Positions 27,254-35,718 of a DNA stretch of 64,000 nucleotides are shown in pieces; the stretch's first letter is position 1; every line of letters begins with the position of its first letter. Where the stretch lies: contig NZ_JABENB010000003.1 of NCBI RefSeq assembly GCF_013002715.1, positions 186,001 through 250,000 of the forward strand, written 5' to 3'. The DNA comes from Flexivirga aerilata. Its GTDB lineage: Bacteria > Actinomycetota > Actinomycetes > Actinomycetales > Dermatophilaceae. The translations under genes and the position numbers were made by a program. Under the pieces are notes generated by a model. It was not told the DNA's origin, did not search any database, and saw nothing but the letters and a program-made list of their open reading frames with translations.

Positions 27254-28012
27254 CTACTCGCATCGCGGCGGACCGGTCCAACCCAGCTCGTGGGAGATCG
27301 CCGTGGTCGCCTCAATCAGGGTCGGCACGAGTGCGGTGAGCTGTTCGATGTCGGCCTTCTGCCGGAACGCGGTGATCGAGATCGCACCCGCCACCTGGCC
27401 GGCGTGGTTCCAGACCGGTGCAGCGACGCAGTTGGAGTAGGTCTCGAACTCGCCCTCGTCGGTAGCCCAACCCTTGCGCCGGACATCGTCCAGCCGCCGC
27501 AGCATCTCCTCGGGCGAGGTGATCGTCGCGTCGGTGTATCGGGTCCAACTCGCCGACCGCAGCACGGCGTCCCGGCGGTCCGGCGGCAGGTTGGCGAGGA
27601 TCGCCTTGCTGACACCCGCGGTGTTGACCACCACGTCACCGCCGATGTGCGTGTTGAGGGTGATCGAGTTGTCCGGCTCGACCTTGTCGACGTAGATCAA
27701 CCGGTCACCCTGAGGCACCGCGAACTGGATGGTGTGGCCGACGGTTTCGCTGAGCTCGACAATGTGGCCGTGCACGAGCGATCGCAGGTCGAACTGCGCG
27801 AGGGCAGCATGGGCCAGCCCCGCCAGCCGGAACCCGACACCCAGCAGCCCGGCGTCATCACGTCGCAGAAACCCCGCATCCATCAGCGAGTTGACCAGCC
27901 GCAGCGCCGTCGTGCGGTGCACATCGAGCGCCTGCGCCAATTCCAATATCGTCCGCGGACGCTGACTGCACAACTCGATGACCTCGATCGCCCGGTCCAC
28001 GGTCTGCGGCAT
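27254..28012 (-). CDS. IclR-family transcriptional regulator
   Basis: 252 aa, ATG at 28012. The N-terminal winged helix (TILELAQALDVHRTTALRLVNSL, split: TILELAQALDV, HRTTALRLVNSL) is at about residues 20-45. The effector domain follows, with VSKAILANLP, GWATDEGEFE and CVAAPVWNHAGQVAGAISI. It lies downstream of the SDR and MFS genes on the same strand, and probably controls them through the two palindromes in front of the MFS gene. The effector is unknown, probably the transported carbon source. Confidence 0.9.
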   Translation of the reverse strand: MPQTVDRAIEVIELCSQRPRTILELAQALDVHRTTALRLVNSLMDAGFLRRDDAGLLGVGFRLAGLAHAALAQFDLRSLVHGHIVELSETVGHTIQFAVPQGDRLIYVDKVEPDNSITLNTHIGGDVVVNTAGVSKAILANLPPDRRDAVLRSASWTRYTDATITSPEEMLRRLDDVRRKGWATDEGEFETYSNCVAAPVWNHAGQVAGAISITAFRQKADIEQLTALVPTLIEATTAISHELGWTGPPRCE

Positions 28013-28051
28013 CTGGTCCTCGTCCTTCCGTTGGGCGCCTGGCCCGCGTCG

Positions 28052-28804
28052 TCAGCCGAAATGCTGGCCGCCGTTGACGTCGGTGACCGTCCCGGTGACG
28101 AACTCCGCCCCGTCGGACGCGAGCCACAACACTGCGGCAGCGACGTCCTGCGGGCGGCCGGCACGGCCCAGGGGGATCGTATCGACGGTCTGTTCCTTGG
28201 AGTCCGGCGTGGTGAACGTGTCGTGGAACGGCGTGTCCTCGATGAAGCCCGGGGCGACCGCGTTGACGGTGATCCGGCGGTCGGCCACCTCCTTGGCCAG
28301 GCCGCGGGTGAAGCCGAAGATCGCGGCCTTGGACGCGGCGTACGCGGTCGCACCCGGGTGGCCGCCAGTGCGGCCGGCGAGCGAGGCGATGTTGATGATG
28401 CGACCGCCGTCCGCGAGCAGCGGCAGCGCGTGGTGGGTGACCAGGAACGTGCTGTCGGCATTGAGCGCCATCACGGTGTGCCAGAGCTGCGGGCTCATGT
28501 CCGCGATGGTCGAGCGCTGCACGAGGCCACCGACGTTGTTGACCAGTATGTCGAGGCCACCCCACTCCGCTCCGAGCTTTCCCAGTGCTGCGGCGACAGC
28601 GTTGTCGTCGGTCGCATCGAGCGCGAAAGCCGTTGCGCCAGAGCCAAGTCCGGCGATCACGGTCTCGTCCGGTGCGTGTGTGCGATAACTGACCGCCACC
28701 TGCGCACCGGCGTCCGCGAGGATCGCGGCGATGGCCGCGCCGATGCCCACGCCGCCCCCGGTGACGAGGGCACGCTTACCGGTCAGATCGAACTGTTGAT
28801 GCAT
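28052..28804 (-). CDS. Short-chain dehydrogenase/reductase
   Basis: 250 aa, classical SDR: cofactor motif TGGGVGIG near residue 16, NNVGG near 88, catalytic Ser in INIAS, and YAASK near 155. It oxidises or reduces a hydroxyl/carbonyl group with NAD(P)(H). Its start lies inside the 3' end of the MFS transporter gene (29-bp overlap), so the two are co-transcribed. It probably acts on the compound imported by that transporter. Confidence 0.9.
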   Translation of the reverse strand: MHQQFDLTGKRALVTGGGVGIGAAIAAILADAGAQVAVSYRTHAPDETVIAGLGSGATAFALDATDDNAVAAALGKLGAEWGGLDILVNNVGGLVQRSTIADMSPQLWHTVMALNADSTFLVTHHALPLLADGGRIINIASLAGRTGGHPGATAYAASKAAIFGFTRGLAKEVADRRITVNAVAPGFIEDTPFHDTFTTPDSKEQTVDTIPLGRAGRPQDVAAAVLWLASDGAEFVTGTVTDVNGGQHFG

Positions 28805-30170
28805 GGTGTTCCTCCTGGAACTCGTTAGTGTGTTCGGTGGGAGCGGTGAGCCGCACCGATCCTTCGGGCCGTCGGTCGGCGTACCAGAACGTCGCGACCG
28901 CCGTCACCAGTAGCACCCCGGCCAGGAACACCAGGCTGAGGCGATCGTTGCCGGTGACCTCGTTGAGAAGCCCGACCAGGTATGGCGCGACGAACCCGCC
29001 GAGGTTGCCCACGCCGTTGACCAGGGCGAGACCGGCCGCTGCCGCTGCTCCGGTGAACGCTGCGGACGGCATGGCGAGCAGCGGCGCCGTGCCGGCATAC
29101 ACGCCGCAGGCCGCGACGATTAGGCACAGCAGCGCCACTGGCGCCGACCACCCGGCGGTCAGCGCGGTGCCGAGTAGGCCGGATGCCGCCAGCACCATGC
29201 TGGCGGCGGCGTGCCGGGCACGTCGCCCGGTGCGATCGGCCCGCTTGGCCCACCAGTGCATGAAACCGGCGGCGAACGCATACGGGATCATCACGATGAA
29301 GCCGAGCTGGGTGCTGCTGAAGCTGCCGAGGGCGTCCACAATGGTGGGTAGCCATAGCCTGAAACCGTAGATGCCGCAGACCATTCCGAAGTTCAGCGCC
29401 GCGTAGGCGAGAGCGCGGCGGTCACGCAGGCCGTCGGTGAACCGTTCGCGGCCGGCCGCCGGACGCGACGCCGCGTCGGCAGCCATCGTCGCGGTGAGGC
29501 AGCGCCGCTCTTGTGTGCTGAGCCAGCCTGCGTCCTCCGGCCGGTCCGTCAGCAGCCGCGGCACGAGGAAGCCGAGCAGGATCGCCGGCACCCCCTCGAG
29601 CAGGAACAGCCACTGCCAGCTGTGGATGCCGAGCAGGCCGTCCAACCCGAGCAGCAATCCCGACAGCGGTGCGCCGATCGCGTTAGAGATCGGCTGGGCG
29701 AGGACGAAGAGACCCAGCACGGTGACGCGTTCCCTGGCCGGGAACCACAGGGTCAGGTAGAAGAGGATCGCAGGGAAGAAGCCGGCCTCGGCGATCCCGA
29801 GCAGGAGCCGGACGATGCCGAACGACACCGGACCGGTGACGAAGGCCATCGCGCAGGCAGCGACACCCCAGCTGACCATGATGCGTGCGATCCAGAAGCG
29901 GGCGCCGTAGCGGTACATACCCGCGTTGCTCGGGATCTCGAAGAGTGCGTAGCCGACGAAGAACAAGCCGGCGCCGAATCCGTAGGCGACGGAGGTCAAT
30001 CCGATGTCGCCTGACATCTCCAGCTTGCCGAAACTGACGTTGTTGCGATCGAGGAAGGCGATGAAGTAGAGCACCCCGATGATCGGCAGCAGTCTGCGCC
30101 GCACCTTGCGCGAAGTGGCCGACGCCAGCTCGGGCCGGAGGATCGGTGTCGGTGATATCGATTCGGTCAT
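28776..30170 (-). CDS. MFS transporter, anion:cation symporter (ACS)-like
   Basis: 464 aa from ATG at 30170; the frame is open further upstream, but that would run through the operator palindromes. It has about 12 membrane helices. FLDRNNVSFGKLEMSGDIG near residue 35 and FEIPSN are characteristic of the ACS group, which takes up organic anions such as tartrate, phthalate or hexuronates. The carried substrate cannot be told from sequence. It is first gene of the transporter-SDR-iclR unit. Confidence 0.85.
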   Translation of the reverse strand: MTESISPTPILRPELASATSRKVRRRLLPIIGVLYFIAFLDRNNVSFGKLEMSGDIGLTSVAYGFGAGLFFVGYALFEIPSNAGMYRYGARFWIARIMVSWGVAACAMAFVTGPVSFGIVRLLLGIAEAGFFPAILFYLTLWFPARERVTVLGLFVLAQPISNAIGAPLSGLLLGLDGLLGIHSWQWLFLLEGVPAILLGFLVPRLLTDRPEDAGWLSTQERRCLTATMAADAASRPAAGRERFTDGLRDRRALAYAALNFGMVCGIYGFRLWLPTIVDALGSFSSTQLGFIVMIPYAFAAGFMHWWAKRADRTGRRARHAAASMVLAASGLLGTALTAGWSAPVALLCLIVAACGVYAGTAPLLAMPSAAFTGAAAAAGLALVNGVGNLGGFVAPYLVGLLNEVTGNDRLSLVFLAGVLLVTAVATFWYADRRPEGSVRLTAPTEHTNEFQEEHHASTVRSDR

Positions 30171-30192
30171 GACTGTCTCCAGTGCAATGGTC

Positions 30193-30225
30193 GCACACGA
30201 TGTGCGAATACTGCACACTATGTGC
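30193..30225. promoter_or_regulatory. Two palindromic operators before the MFS gene (IclR candidates)
   Basis: Two copies of GCACAnnnTGTGC, at 30193-30205 and 30213-30225, 20 bp apart (two helical turns). They sit 22 and 42 bp upstream of the MFS start. Paired palindromes at this spacing fit binding by dimers of the neighbouring IclR protein. Confidence 0.6.
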
Positions 30226-30280
30226 ACGTGGTGCACCTGGAGTCAAGAGATGGGTGGCGCGGTGGCGCGGCCGAACATGG

Positions 30281-30308
30281 CGAAACCGCCGACAGGTCGG
30301 CGGTTTCG
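30281..30308. terminator. Bidirectional hairpin
   Basis: CGAAACCGCCGAC pairs perfectly with GTCGGCGGTTTCG around AG. It lies between the Rho-N-like gene at 30327 and the MFS promoter. Its core is the same as the hairpin at 27197-27230, at the other end of the IclR cassette. Confidence 0.6.
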
Positions 30309-30326
30309 TCGGGTGGTCGGGCGCGG

Positions 30327-30596
30327 TCAGTGACTGCGTAAGGCGTCGATGAGTTCGTCCTTGCTCATCGAGGACCGTCCGGAGATCTCGAGCTCGGCGG
30401 CACGTTCGTCGAGCTGGTCCTTGGTCCAGTCCTCGTATGCCGGGTGCTCGCCGCCCCTGCGGCCCACCTCGGAGCGCGAGGTGTCGGCGGCCGCATTGGC
30501 GATCCGCGCCGACTTCTCCTTGCTGTTGCCCTCGTCGCGCAGCTTCTCGTAGAGCTCGTCATCCTTGACCGACGGTCCGGGCTTCTTCTCGGGCAT
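30327..30596 (-). CDS. Small Rho-N-like domain protein
   Basis: 89 aa. The N-terminal half is charged and repetitive (DDELYEKLRDEGNSKEKSARIANA). The C-terminal half is a short helix-extended-loop-helix domain, WTKDQLDERAAEL...MSKDELIDALRSH, as in the Rho termination factor N-terminal and SAP-like modules that bind nucleic acid. It is usually a standalone stress- or DNA-associated protein in actinobacteria. It reads toward the hairpin at 30281. Confidence 0.75.
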   Translation of the reverse strand: MPEKKPGPSVKDDELYEKLRDEGNSKEKSARIANAAADTSRSEVGRRGGEHPAYEDWTKDQLDERAAELEISGRSSMSKDELIDALRSH

Positions 30597-30719
30597 GTGC
30601 GGTTGCTCCTCTCCGACTGGCGGATGTGCACCCTCCTGCCTACCCGGTCGCGGCGACCTGACACAACCACCTGACCCGAGCGCCTGATCCGGCCGCCTGA
30701 CTCGAGCACCGGGCAGGGG

Positions 30720-31502
30720 TCAGGCGAAAAGGCGTCGCGTCGAAGCGTCCGCCGGGAGGAACGTCTCCAGGTGCAAACCTTCCAGGGCCGCGTCCGTCGC
30801 GGTCGTGAGGCGTGCCGTCGTGCTGAAGAACCGCAGCGTGCCGTCGGCCGTCTCCAACTCCAGCGTGACGACCGGGCCGGTCACCCCGGGGCCGTCAGGC
30901 GCGTCGACGAGCGCAGCGAGCTCGTCGAGTTCATTGAGTTCATTGAGCTCGTTGACGAGACCGGCGTGCCGCGCATCCCGGGTCTGGAGCGCCCGGTGTC
31001 GCAGTTGCCGCAGCAGATGCCCGGACCACTCGGCGAGATTGGCGATGCGCGGTGCCAGCCCTTGCGGGTCGACACAGAGCCGCAGCACGTTGATCGGCGG
31101 TTCGAGCAGATGTGGCGCACAGCCCACGAGCAGCGCGTCCACCGCGGCGTTGGCGTCCACCACATCCCAGTAGTCGTCGAGCAGCAGCGCCGGGTAGGGC
31201 AGATGGGCGTCGAGCAGGTCGCGCAGGCCGGCCATGACTCCCGCGAGCGAGTCGTCGTCGAGCGAGCTGTCGCCATACCGCGGCGCGAAACCGCCGGCGA
31301 GCAACAGCCGATTACGTTCTCGCAGAGGGATATTCAGATGCTCCGACAGATGCAGGATCATCTGCGGTGTAGGTCTCGCCTTGCCCGTCTCGACCCTGCT
31401 GAGGTGGCGCGTCGACACCGTCGAGATGTCCGACAACGCCTGCTGGCTGAGCGCCCGACTCTCCCGCCATTCGCGCAGCAACTCACCCACGGCAGCAGTC
31501 AT
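30720..31502 (-). CDS. XRE-type helix-turn-helix regulator with MmyB-like domain
   Basis: 260 aa from ATG at 31502; the frame extends to 31553, but this start gives the usual N-terminus GELLREWRESRALSQQALSD. The helix-turn-helix is at residues 5-60 (HLSRVETGKARPT). The MmyB-like ligand-binding domain follows (YPALLLDDYWDVVDANAAV; LLEPPINVLRLC). A short NEL/DEL repeat (ELNELNELDEL) at about residues 188-198 is encoded by near-identical 9-bp units. It is divergent from the SnoaL-like gene, its likely target. Confidence 0.85.
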   Translation of the reverse strand: MTAAVGELLREWRESRALSQQALSDISTVSTRHLSRVETGKARPTPQMILHLSEHLNIPLRERNRLLLAGGFAPRYGDSSLDDDSLAGVMAGLRDLLDAHLPYPALLLDDYWDVVDANAAVDALLVGCAPHLLEPPINVLRLCVDPQGLAPRIANLAEWSGHLLRQLRHRALQTRDARHAGLVNELNELNELDELAALVDAPDGPGVTGPVVTLELETADGTLRFFSTTARLTTATDAALEGLHLETFLPADASTRRLFA

Positions 31503-31619
31503 GGTGGCCAGCGTATGGCGCGGCGTCCTCGCCGCCATGACCTGCGAGGTCATGGCGCATCGTCGTCGCGGGGCAGAGGCTCGTCACGTCACCGAGAAAC
31601 CAATGCAAAGGAAACCGTG

Positions 31620-31970
31620 ATGGACACCGTTGTCAACGACTACCTGGCCACCTGGAACGCACAGGGCGAGCAGCGAACTGCCTTGCTGCAGAACACTTTC
31701 GCGCAGGATGTCACCTACACCGATCCGCTGGCGGAGACGACCGGCCGGGCCGAGCTCGATGCCGTGATCGATGCGGTGCAACGGCAGTTCGCCGGCATGA
31801 CGTTCACCCCGATCGGGAAGCCGGACCGTCATCACTCGCAGGTGCGTTTCCAGTGGGGCCTGGGCCCGGCCGGAGCGGAGCCCGTCGTCGTCGGGTTCGA
31901 CGTGGTCGTGCTCGACGGCGACGGCCGGGTCGCCGACGTGCGCGGCTTTCTCGACAAGGTGCCGGCCTGA
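31620..31970 (+). CDS. SnoaL-like (NTF2-fold) protein
   Basis: 116 aa, ATG at 31620 with AAAGGAAA upstream. NTF2-fold pattern: YLATWNA at residues 8-14, TFAQDVTYTDPLAETTGRAEL, and the C-terminal VVGFDVVVLDGDGRVADVRGF. These proteins are small isomerase- or hydrolase-like enzymes or binders with no fixed reaction. MmyB-type regulators often sit next to such genes, as here. Confidence 0.8.
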   Translation: MDTVVNDYLATWNAQGEQRTALLQNTFAQDVTYTDPLAETTGRAELDAVIDAVQRQFAGMTFTPIGKPDRHHSQVRFQWGLGPAGAEPVVVGFDVVVLDGDGRVADVRGFLDKVPA

Positions 31971-32045
31971 TCGCGCGATGCCGTTTGGTGTCCGCCGTGC
32001 CGGGTAGGCGACTGGTGCAACAGCCGCAGGCGAAGGAGGAGAACC

Positions 32046-32243
32046 ATGACCGACGCTTCACATGCACGCGGATCCGGCGCACCGGGTGAGGACGACGAGC
32101 AGACCGATGGTGGTCGCGGCGCGCGAGCATCCGGCAGCAGCAACGACGTCGCGAGCGGCGGCAGCTCCGAGCATGCCGAGTCGGGCAGCAGCGAGGAGGA
32201 GGACGCCGGAGACACCGGAGACGCCGGAGACACTGAGGACTGA
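32046..32243 (+). CDS. Small acidic disordered protein
   Basis: 65 aa, ATG at 32046 with a strong GAAGGAGGAG site. The sequence is almost entirely Gly, Ser, Asp, Glu and Ala, ending in GDTGDAGDTED. No domain; predicted disordered. Compositional bias means some doubt, but the ribosome-binding site is good. It is convergent with the sigma factor gene. Confidence 0.5.
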   Translation: MTDASHARGSGAPGEDDEQTDGGRGARASGSSNDVASGGSSEHAESGSSEEEDAGDTGDAGDTED

Positions 32244-32335
32244 AGGGTCTTCGGCGACACCGCCCCCGTGGGCCGGGCCGCTCCCGCGGTCCGGCCCGCG
32301 GAGGCGGGCTCGCAGTCTGAGCAGTCTGACGAGTC

Positions 32336-33142
32336 TCACGCGTCGGCGTCGGCCGACCGCGCGGTGAGGTGTTGCTGCAGGCGCGCCAGAATGCCGGTCA
32401 GCAGGCGGGAGACCTGCATCTGGCTGGTGCCGATCCGTTCGCCGATCTCGCGCTGCGTGAGGTTGTCCACGAAGCGCAGCCGCACGATCTGGCGCTCTCT
32501 TGAGGTGAGTGCCGCAAGGGCGGGCCGGAGCTCCTCGACCATCTCGACACGCTCGAACGCCTCGGTGGAGCTGCGGTCGGGCAAAGTGTCCGCCAGCGAC
32601 ACCGACGTGTCGTCGCGCAACGGTGCGTCCAGCGACTCCGACCGATACTGCTGGTCGGCGGCTTGCGCCATACGCACTGCCTGTGGGGGTTCGCCGAGAG
32701 CCTGCGCCACCTCGTCGACGCTCGGTGCGCGACCGAGCTGCTGCAGCAGGTCCTGCTGGGCGGCCTGCACCTTGATCCGGTTTTCCTGCACCGCCCGTGG
32801 GGGACGGACCGCCCAGCCGTGGTCGCGGAAGTGCCGTTTGAGCTCCCCGGAGATGGTCGGCACCGCGAACGCGCGGAACGTGCGGGCGTGCTGTGGACTG
32901 AAGCGGTGCACGGCGAGCACCAGGCCGACGAAGGCAACCTGGCGCAGGTCGTCGGCGTCGATGCCGCGGCCCTCGAAACGTCGCGCCAGGTGCCGCGCCA
33001 GTGGCCGCTGCAGCAGGATCGCCTGCTCGCGGTAGCGCGCCGCCTGGGACGCCTCGGCGCAAGAATGAGCGAGCGCGAGAAGTGCGTTGGTTCGAACCTC
33101 GACCGTGTCGTCGACATGGGAGGCTTGGATGACGGAAGGCAT
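32336..33142 (-). CDS. RNA polymerase sigma factor of the SigB/SigF/SigG type
   Basis: 268 aa from ATG at 33142. Region 2 includes DADDLRQVAFVGLVLAVHRF. Region 3 follows, and region 4 has LTSRERQIVRLRFVDNLTQREIGERIG with a helix-turn-helix ending SQMQVSRLL. This class directs stress or developmental promoters and is normally held by an anti-sigma factor. No RsbW-like gene is adjacent. It is divergent from the GAF-ANTAR gene with a 238-bp shared control region. Confidence 0.9.
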   Translation of the reverse strand: MPSVIQASHVDDTVEVRTNALLALAHSCAEASQAARYREQAILLQRPLARHLARRFEGRGIDADDLRQVAFVGLVLAVHRFSPQHARTFRAFAVPTISGELKRHFRDHGWAVRPPRAVQENRIKVQAAQQDLLQQLGRAPSVDEVAQALGEPPQAVRMAQAADQQYRSESLDAPLRDDTSVSLADTLPDRSSTEAFERVEMVEELRPALAALTSRERQIVRLRFVDNLTQREIGERIGTSQMQVSRLLTGILARLQQHLTARSADADA

Positions 33143-33380
33143 GTCTGCCCGTTCGCAGAAGACCAACCTGACCAGCCCGTCTGCTTGAGCTGATGTCGTC
33201 GGCTCCAGCAGATCACAGAAGCCGTGCTCCTCACAAGGGGCACACGGGTCAGGACGGCGAATTCGACCGCGTGGCAGGGTGTTCCGCCGGGCTCTCCGGA
33301 GTCCGGCAGTGCACCGGCGTACGCTTTCCAGCACGTGTGTACGACGGGGCACGACGGATCGGCGACGAGCGGACGGTGCG

Positions 33381-34082
33381 ATGAAACAGAGCGTGACCGA
33401 GCAGGCGGGCGACCTGGCGCGCCTCGCCGAGGATCTGCATGCCGCCACGGATCCGATCGCGACCGCGGACCAGGTCGTGCAGTTCGCCTGCCGGGAGCTC
33501 GGTGCTGACCACGGCGGCATCACTCTGCTGGCTCGAGGCGGCCGCCTGCAGACCGTCGCGCCGACCGACCCCCTCGTCGGCCGGCTGGACGAGTTGCAGG
33601 AGGAGGTCGGCGACGGGCCGTGCAGCGAGAGCGCCACGGAGCAGGAGACGGTCTTCTCGGCCAACCTCGCGATCGACAACCAGTGGGGCGGATGGGGACC
33701 GGCCGCGGCCCGGCTGGGCATCGAGAGTGCTCTCGCCACCCAGCTCAGCGGCCGGGACGGGCGACGACTCGGAGCGCTCAATCTCTTTTGGCGCCAGCCC
33801 CATGCGTTCGACTCCAACGACATCGCGTTCGCGGCGTTGTTCTCCCGGCACGCGGCGATCGCCCTCGAGGTCGCCCAGACGCAGGAGGGCCTGCGCACCG
33901 CGCTCGACGCTCGCAAGCTGATCGGGCAGGCGCAGGGCATCCTGATGGAGCGCTACCGGCTCGACCCCGACCGGGCCTTCGAGGTGCTGCGCCGCTTCTC
34001 GCAGGAGAAGAACCTCAAGCTGCGCGATGTCGCGGCCCATCTGGTCAGCGCGGGCAGCCTGCCGGCCTCGGACGGTGACTGA
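33381..34082 (+). CDS. GAF-ANTAR antitermination regulator
   Basis: 233 aa, ATG at 33381. The N-terminal GAF sensory domain (about 30-165) includes CRELGADHGGITLLARGG and DGPCSESATEQ. The ANTAR RNA-binding domain (about 170-225) has ARKLIGQAQGILMERYRLDPDRAFEVLRRFSQ. ANTAR proteins bind paired hexaloop hairpins in nascent mRNA and prevent termination. The neighbouring sigma factor suggests a shared stress-response circuit. Confidence 0.9.
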   Translation: MKQSVTEQAGDLARLAEDLHAATDPIATADQVVQFACRELGADHGGITLLARGGRLQTVAPTDPLVGRLDELQEEVGDGPCSESATEQETVFSANLAIDNQWGGWGPAAARLGIESALATQLSGRDGRRLGALNLFWRQPHAFDSNDIAFAALFSRHAAIALEVAQTQEGLRTALDARKLIGQAQGILMERYRLDPDRAFEVLRRFSQEKNLKLRDVAAHLVSAGSLPASDGD

Positions 34083-34112
34083 GCGATCCGGAACCACCCC
34101 GCGGCCGGGTCG

Positions 34113-35600
34113 TCAGGGGACGTCGCCGCGCAGGATCAGGTCGATCGCGGTCCCGAGATCGCCGGCGGTGCGCGGAGCGGCGGCGATGTCGGCGTCGGTC
34201 GTGCTCGGGTCGGGCACGAGCACGCTCCGCGCGCCCGCGCGCAGCGCGCTGGTCACGTCGGCCCCGAGATGTCCCACCACGGCCAGCGCGTTGACGGGCA
34301 CGTCGAGGTCGCCGGCGGCGCGGCGTGGCATGCCGGGCTCGGGCAGCCGGCACGAACAGGCGACGTCGGGCGGGTGTGCGCACAGTTGCCAGGTGTCGAA
34401 CGGGCCGAGCAGCCGGTCCACCTGCTCGTTGACGGCGCGCATCTGACTCCGGGAGACGTCCCCGGCCCCCACCGCGGTCTCGCTCGCCATCAGTCCGACC
34501 CGCACCCCCTTCCTGCGCAACCGGTCCACGGCCGCCCGGGCGCCCGGCAGCGGCTGCACCCGGTCCGGGTCGGTGTTGAGCGGGAGGTCGCGGATCAGGG
34601 TGCCGTCGCGCTCGAAGAGCACCGCGAGCACCTCCGTCGGCCAGGCCGCCGCGACACGATGCCGAAGCTCACCGCGAAGTCGTTGAGCGACCGCCACCGG
34701 CGGCACGACGACACTCGCCGCAGCTGCCCGCCACGATCGGGCACCCCCGCTCTCCGGCCGTATGACGCAGGCCGCGGCCAGCGCCGCGGTCGAGGCAACG
34801 GCAGCTCCGGCGGCCACCAGCGGCACCCGCCGGGGGATCGGCAGGCCCATTCCGCGAGCAGCTGCCGCGAGGTTGGCGGCCACGGCGGCGGCGGTCGTCC
34901 CGGCATACCACGGGAAACGACTGCGGGGCGCTCCGATGGCGCGGCGCCAGCCCCGCCCGTGCATGTGCCGCAGCAGCGCGTCGTCCGACATACACCGCTC
35001 CTGCACAATGGCGCCGGCCGGCCGATCGGGTTGCGGCACAGGGTGATCCAGCTGTCGTGCGTCCTGACGCAGCAACCAGCCCTCGCGGTGCATGCGCAGC
35101 GCGAGGTCGACTGCCGCGCGGCTGCCGCATCGGTAGCGCTCGTCGAAGCCGCCGACGTCGTTGAGTGCATCCTTGCGGGCGGCGAGGTCGGCCAGCCGCC
35201 ACGGCGAGTCAGCGTCGTGTCCGGCGTGATCGGCGGACCCTTGGCCCTGGCTGAGTCCGGTGCGGGTGCCGGCAGCGGTCAGCTCACGGGTCAGCCCGGC
35301 GGCCCAATCGGGCGTGACCCGTGCGTCCGTCGGCAGGAAGACCACCCACTCGGTGTCGCACAGCCGCCAGCCGAGGTTCGCCGCCGCGGGCAGACCGCGG
35401 CCCCACGAGCGCACCACCTGCACGTCGGTCCGGGAGGTCAACTCCGGGGGAATCGCGATGTCCGGCAACGGGTTCGACCTGTCATCCACGATCACCACCT
35501 GCGCCACCCGCGCTGCCGGCTCGCCCGCGAGGCTGGTCAGCAGGGGGCGGAGCGAGGACTCGTCGGACGTTGGGATGACGACTCCCAGCGTCTGCGTCAT
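34113..35600 (-). CDS. Family 2 glycosyltransferase fused to a degenerate HAD (GmhB/HisB-N-like) domain
   Basis: 495 aa from ATG at 35600 with AAGGAG upstream. Residues 1-220 are GT-A glycosyltransferase-like (VVIPTSDESSLRPLL, VVIVDDRS, VFLPTDARVTPDW, VGGFDERYRCGSRA), with a hydrophobic stretch near 245-285. Residues about 320-490 are an HAD domain with GmhB-like zinc ligands (CAHPPDVACSC). Catalytic positions are altered: LFERDGTL has Glu for the nucleophilic Asp, CRLPEPGM lacks the Lys of CRKPKPGM, and VVGHLGAD replaces GDxxxD. Phosphatase activity is unlikely. It is divergent from the ABC lipoprotein gene. Confidence 0.8.
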   Translation of the reverse strand: MTQTLGVVIPTSDESSLRPLLTSLAGEPAARVAQVVIVDDRSNPLPDIAIPPELTSRTDVQVVRSWGRGLPAAANLGWRLCDTEWVVFLPTDARVTPDWAAGLTRELTAAGTRTGLSQGQGSADHAGHDADSPWRLADLAARKDALNDVGGFDERYRCGSRAAVDLALRMHREGWLLRQDARQLDHPVPQPDRPAGAIVQERCMSDDALLRHMHGRGWRRAIGAPRSRFPWYAGTTAAAVAANLAAAARGMGLPIPRRVPLVAAGAAVASTAALAAACVIRPESGGARSWRAAAASVVVPPVAVAQRLRGELRHRVAAAWPTEVLAVLFERDGTLIRDLPLNTDPDRVQPLPGARAAVDRLRRKGVRVGLMASETAVGAGDVSRSQMRAVNEQVDRLLGPFDTWQLCAHPPDVACSCRLPEPGMPRRAAGDLDVPVNALAVVGHLGADVTSALRAGARSVLVPDPSTTDADIAAAPRTAGDLGTAIDLILRGDVP

Positions 35601-35675
35601 CGGCAATCTCCTTCCACCCTGGCGTGATCCATGCTCGGGTTACCCGGAGGGAACAAGCTCAAAACCGACCGCTAC

Positions 35676-35690
35676 TCTACGTTGTGTAGA
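35676..35690. promoter_or_regulatory. Palindrome upstream of the ABC lipoprotein gene (BlaI/CopY-like box)
   Basis: TCTAC-GTTGT-GTAGA, a perfect 5-bp inverted repeat about 28 bp before the lipoprotein start. Its right half (TGTAGAAC) is shared with the site at 41927-41937. BlaI/CopY repressors bind TACA/TGTA palindromes and such a regulator is encoded at 38579. Confidence 0.45.
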
Positions 35691-35718
35691 ACATCGATCG
35701 GAGAAGCCGGAGACGCGC

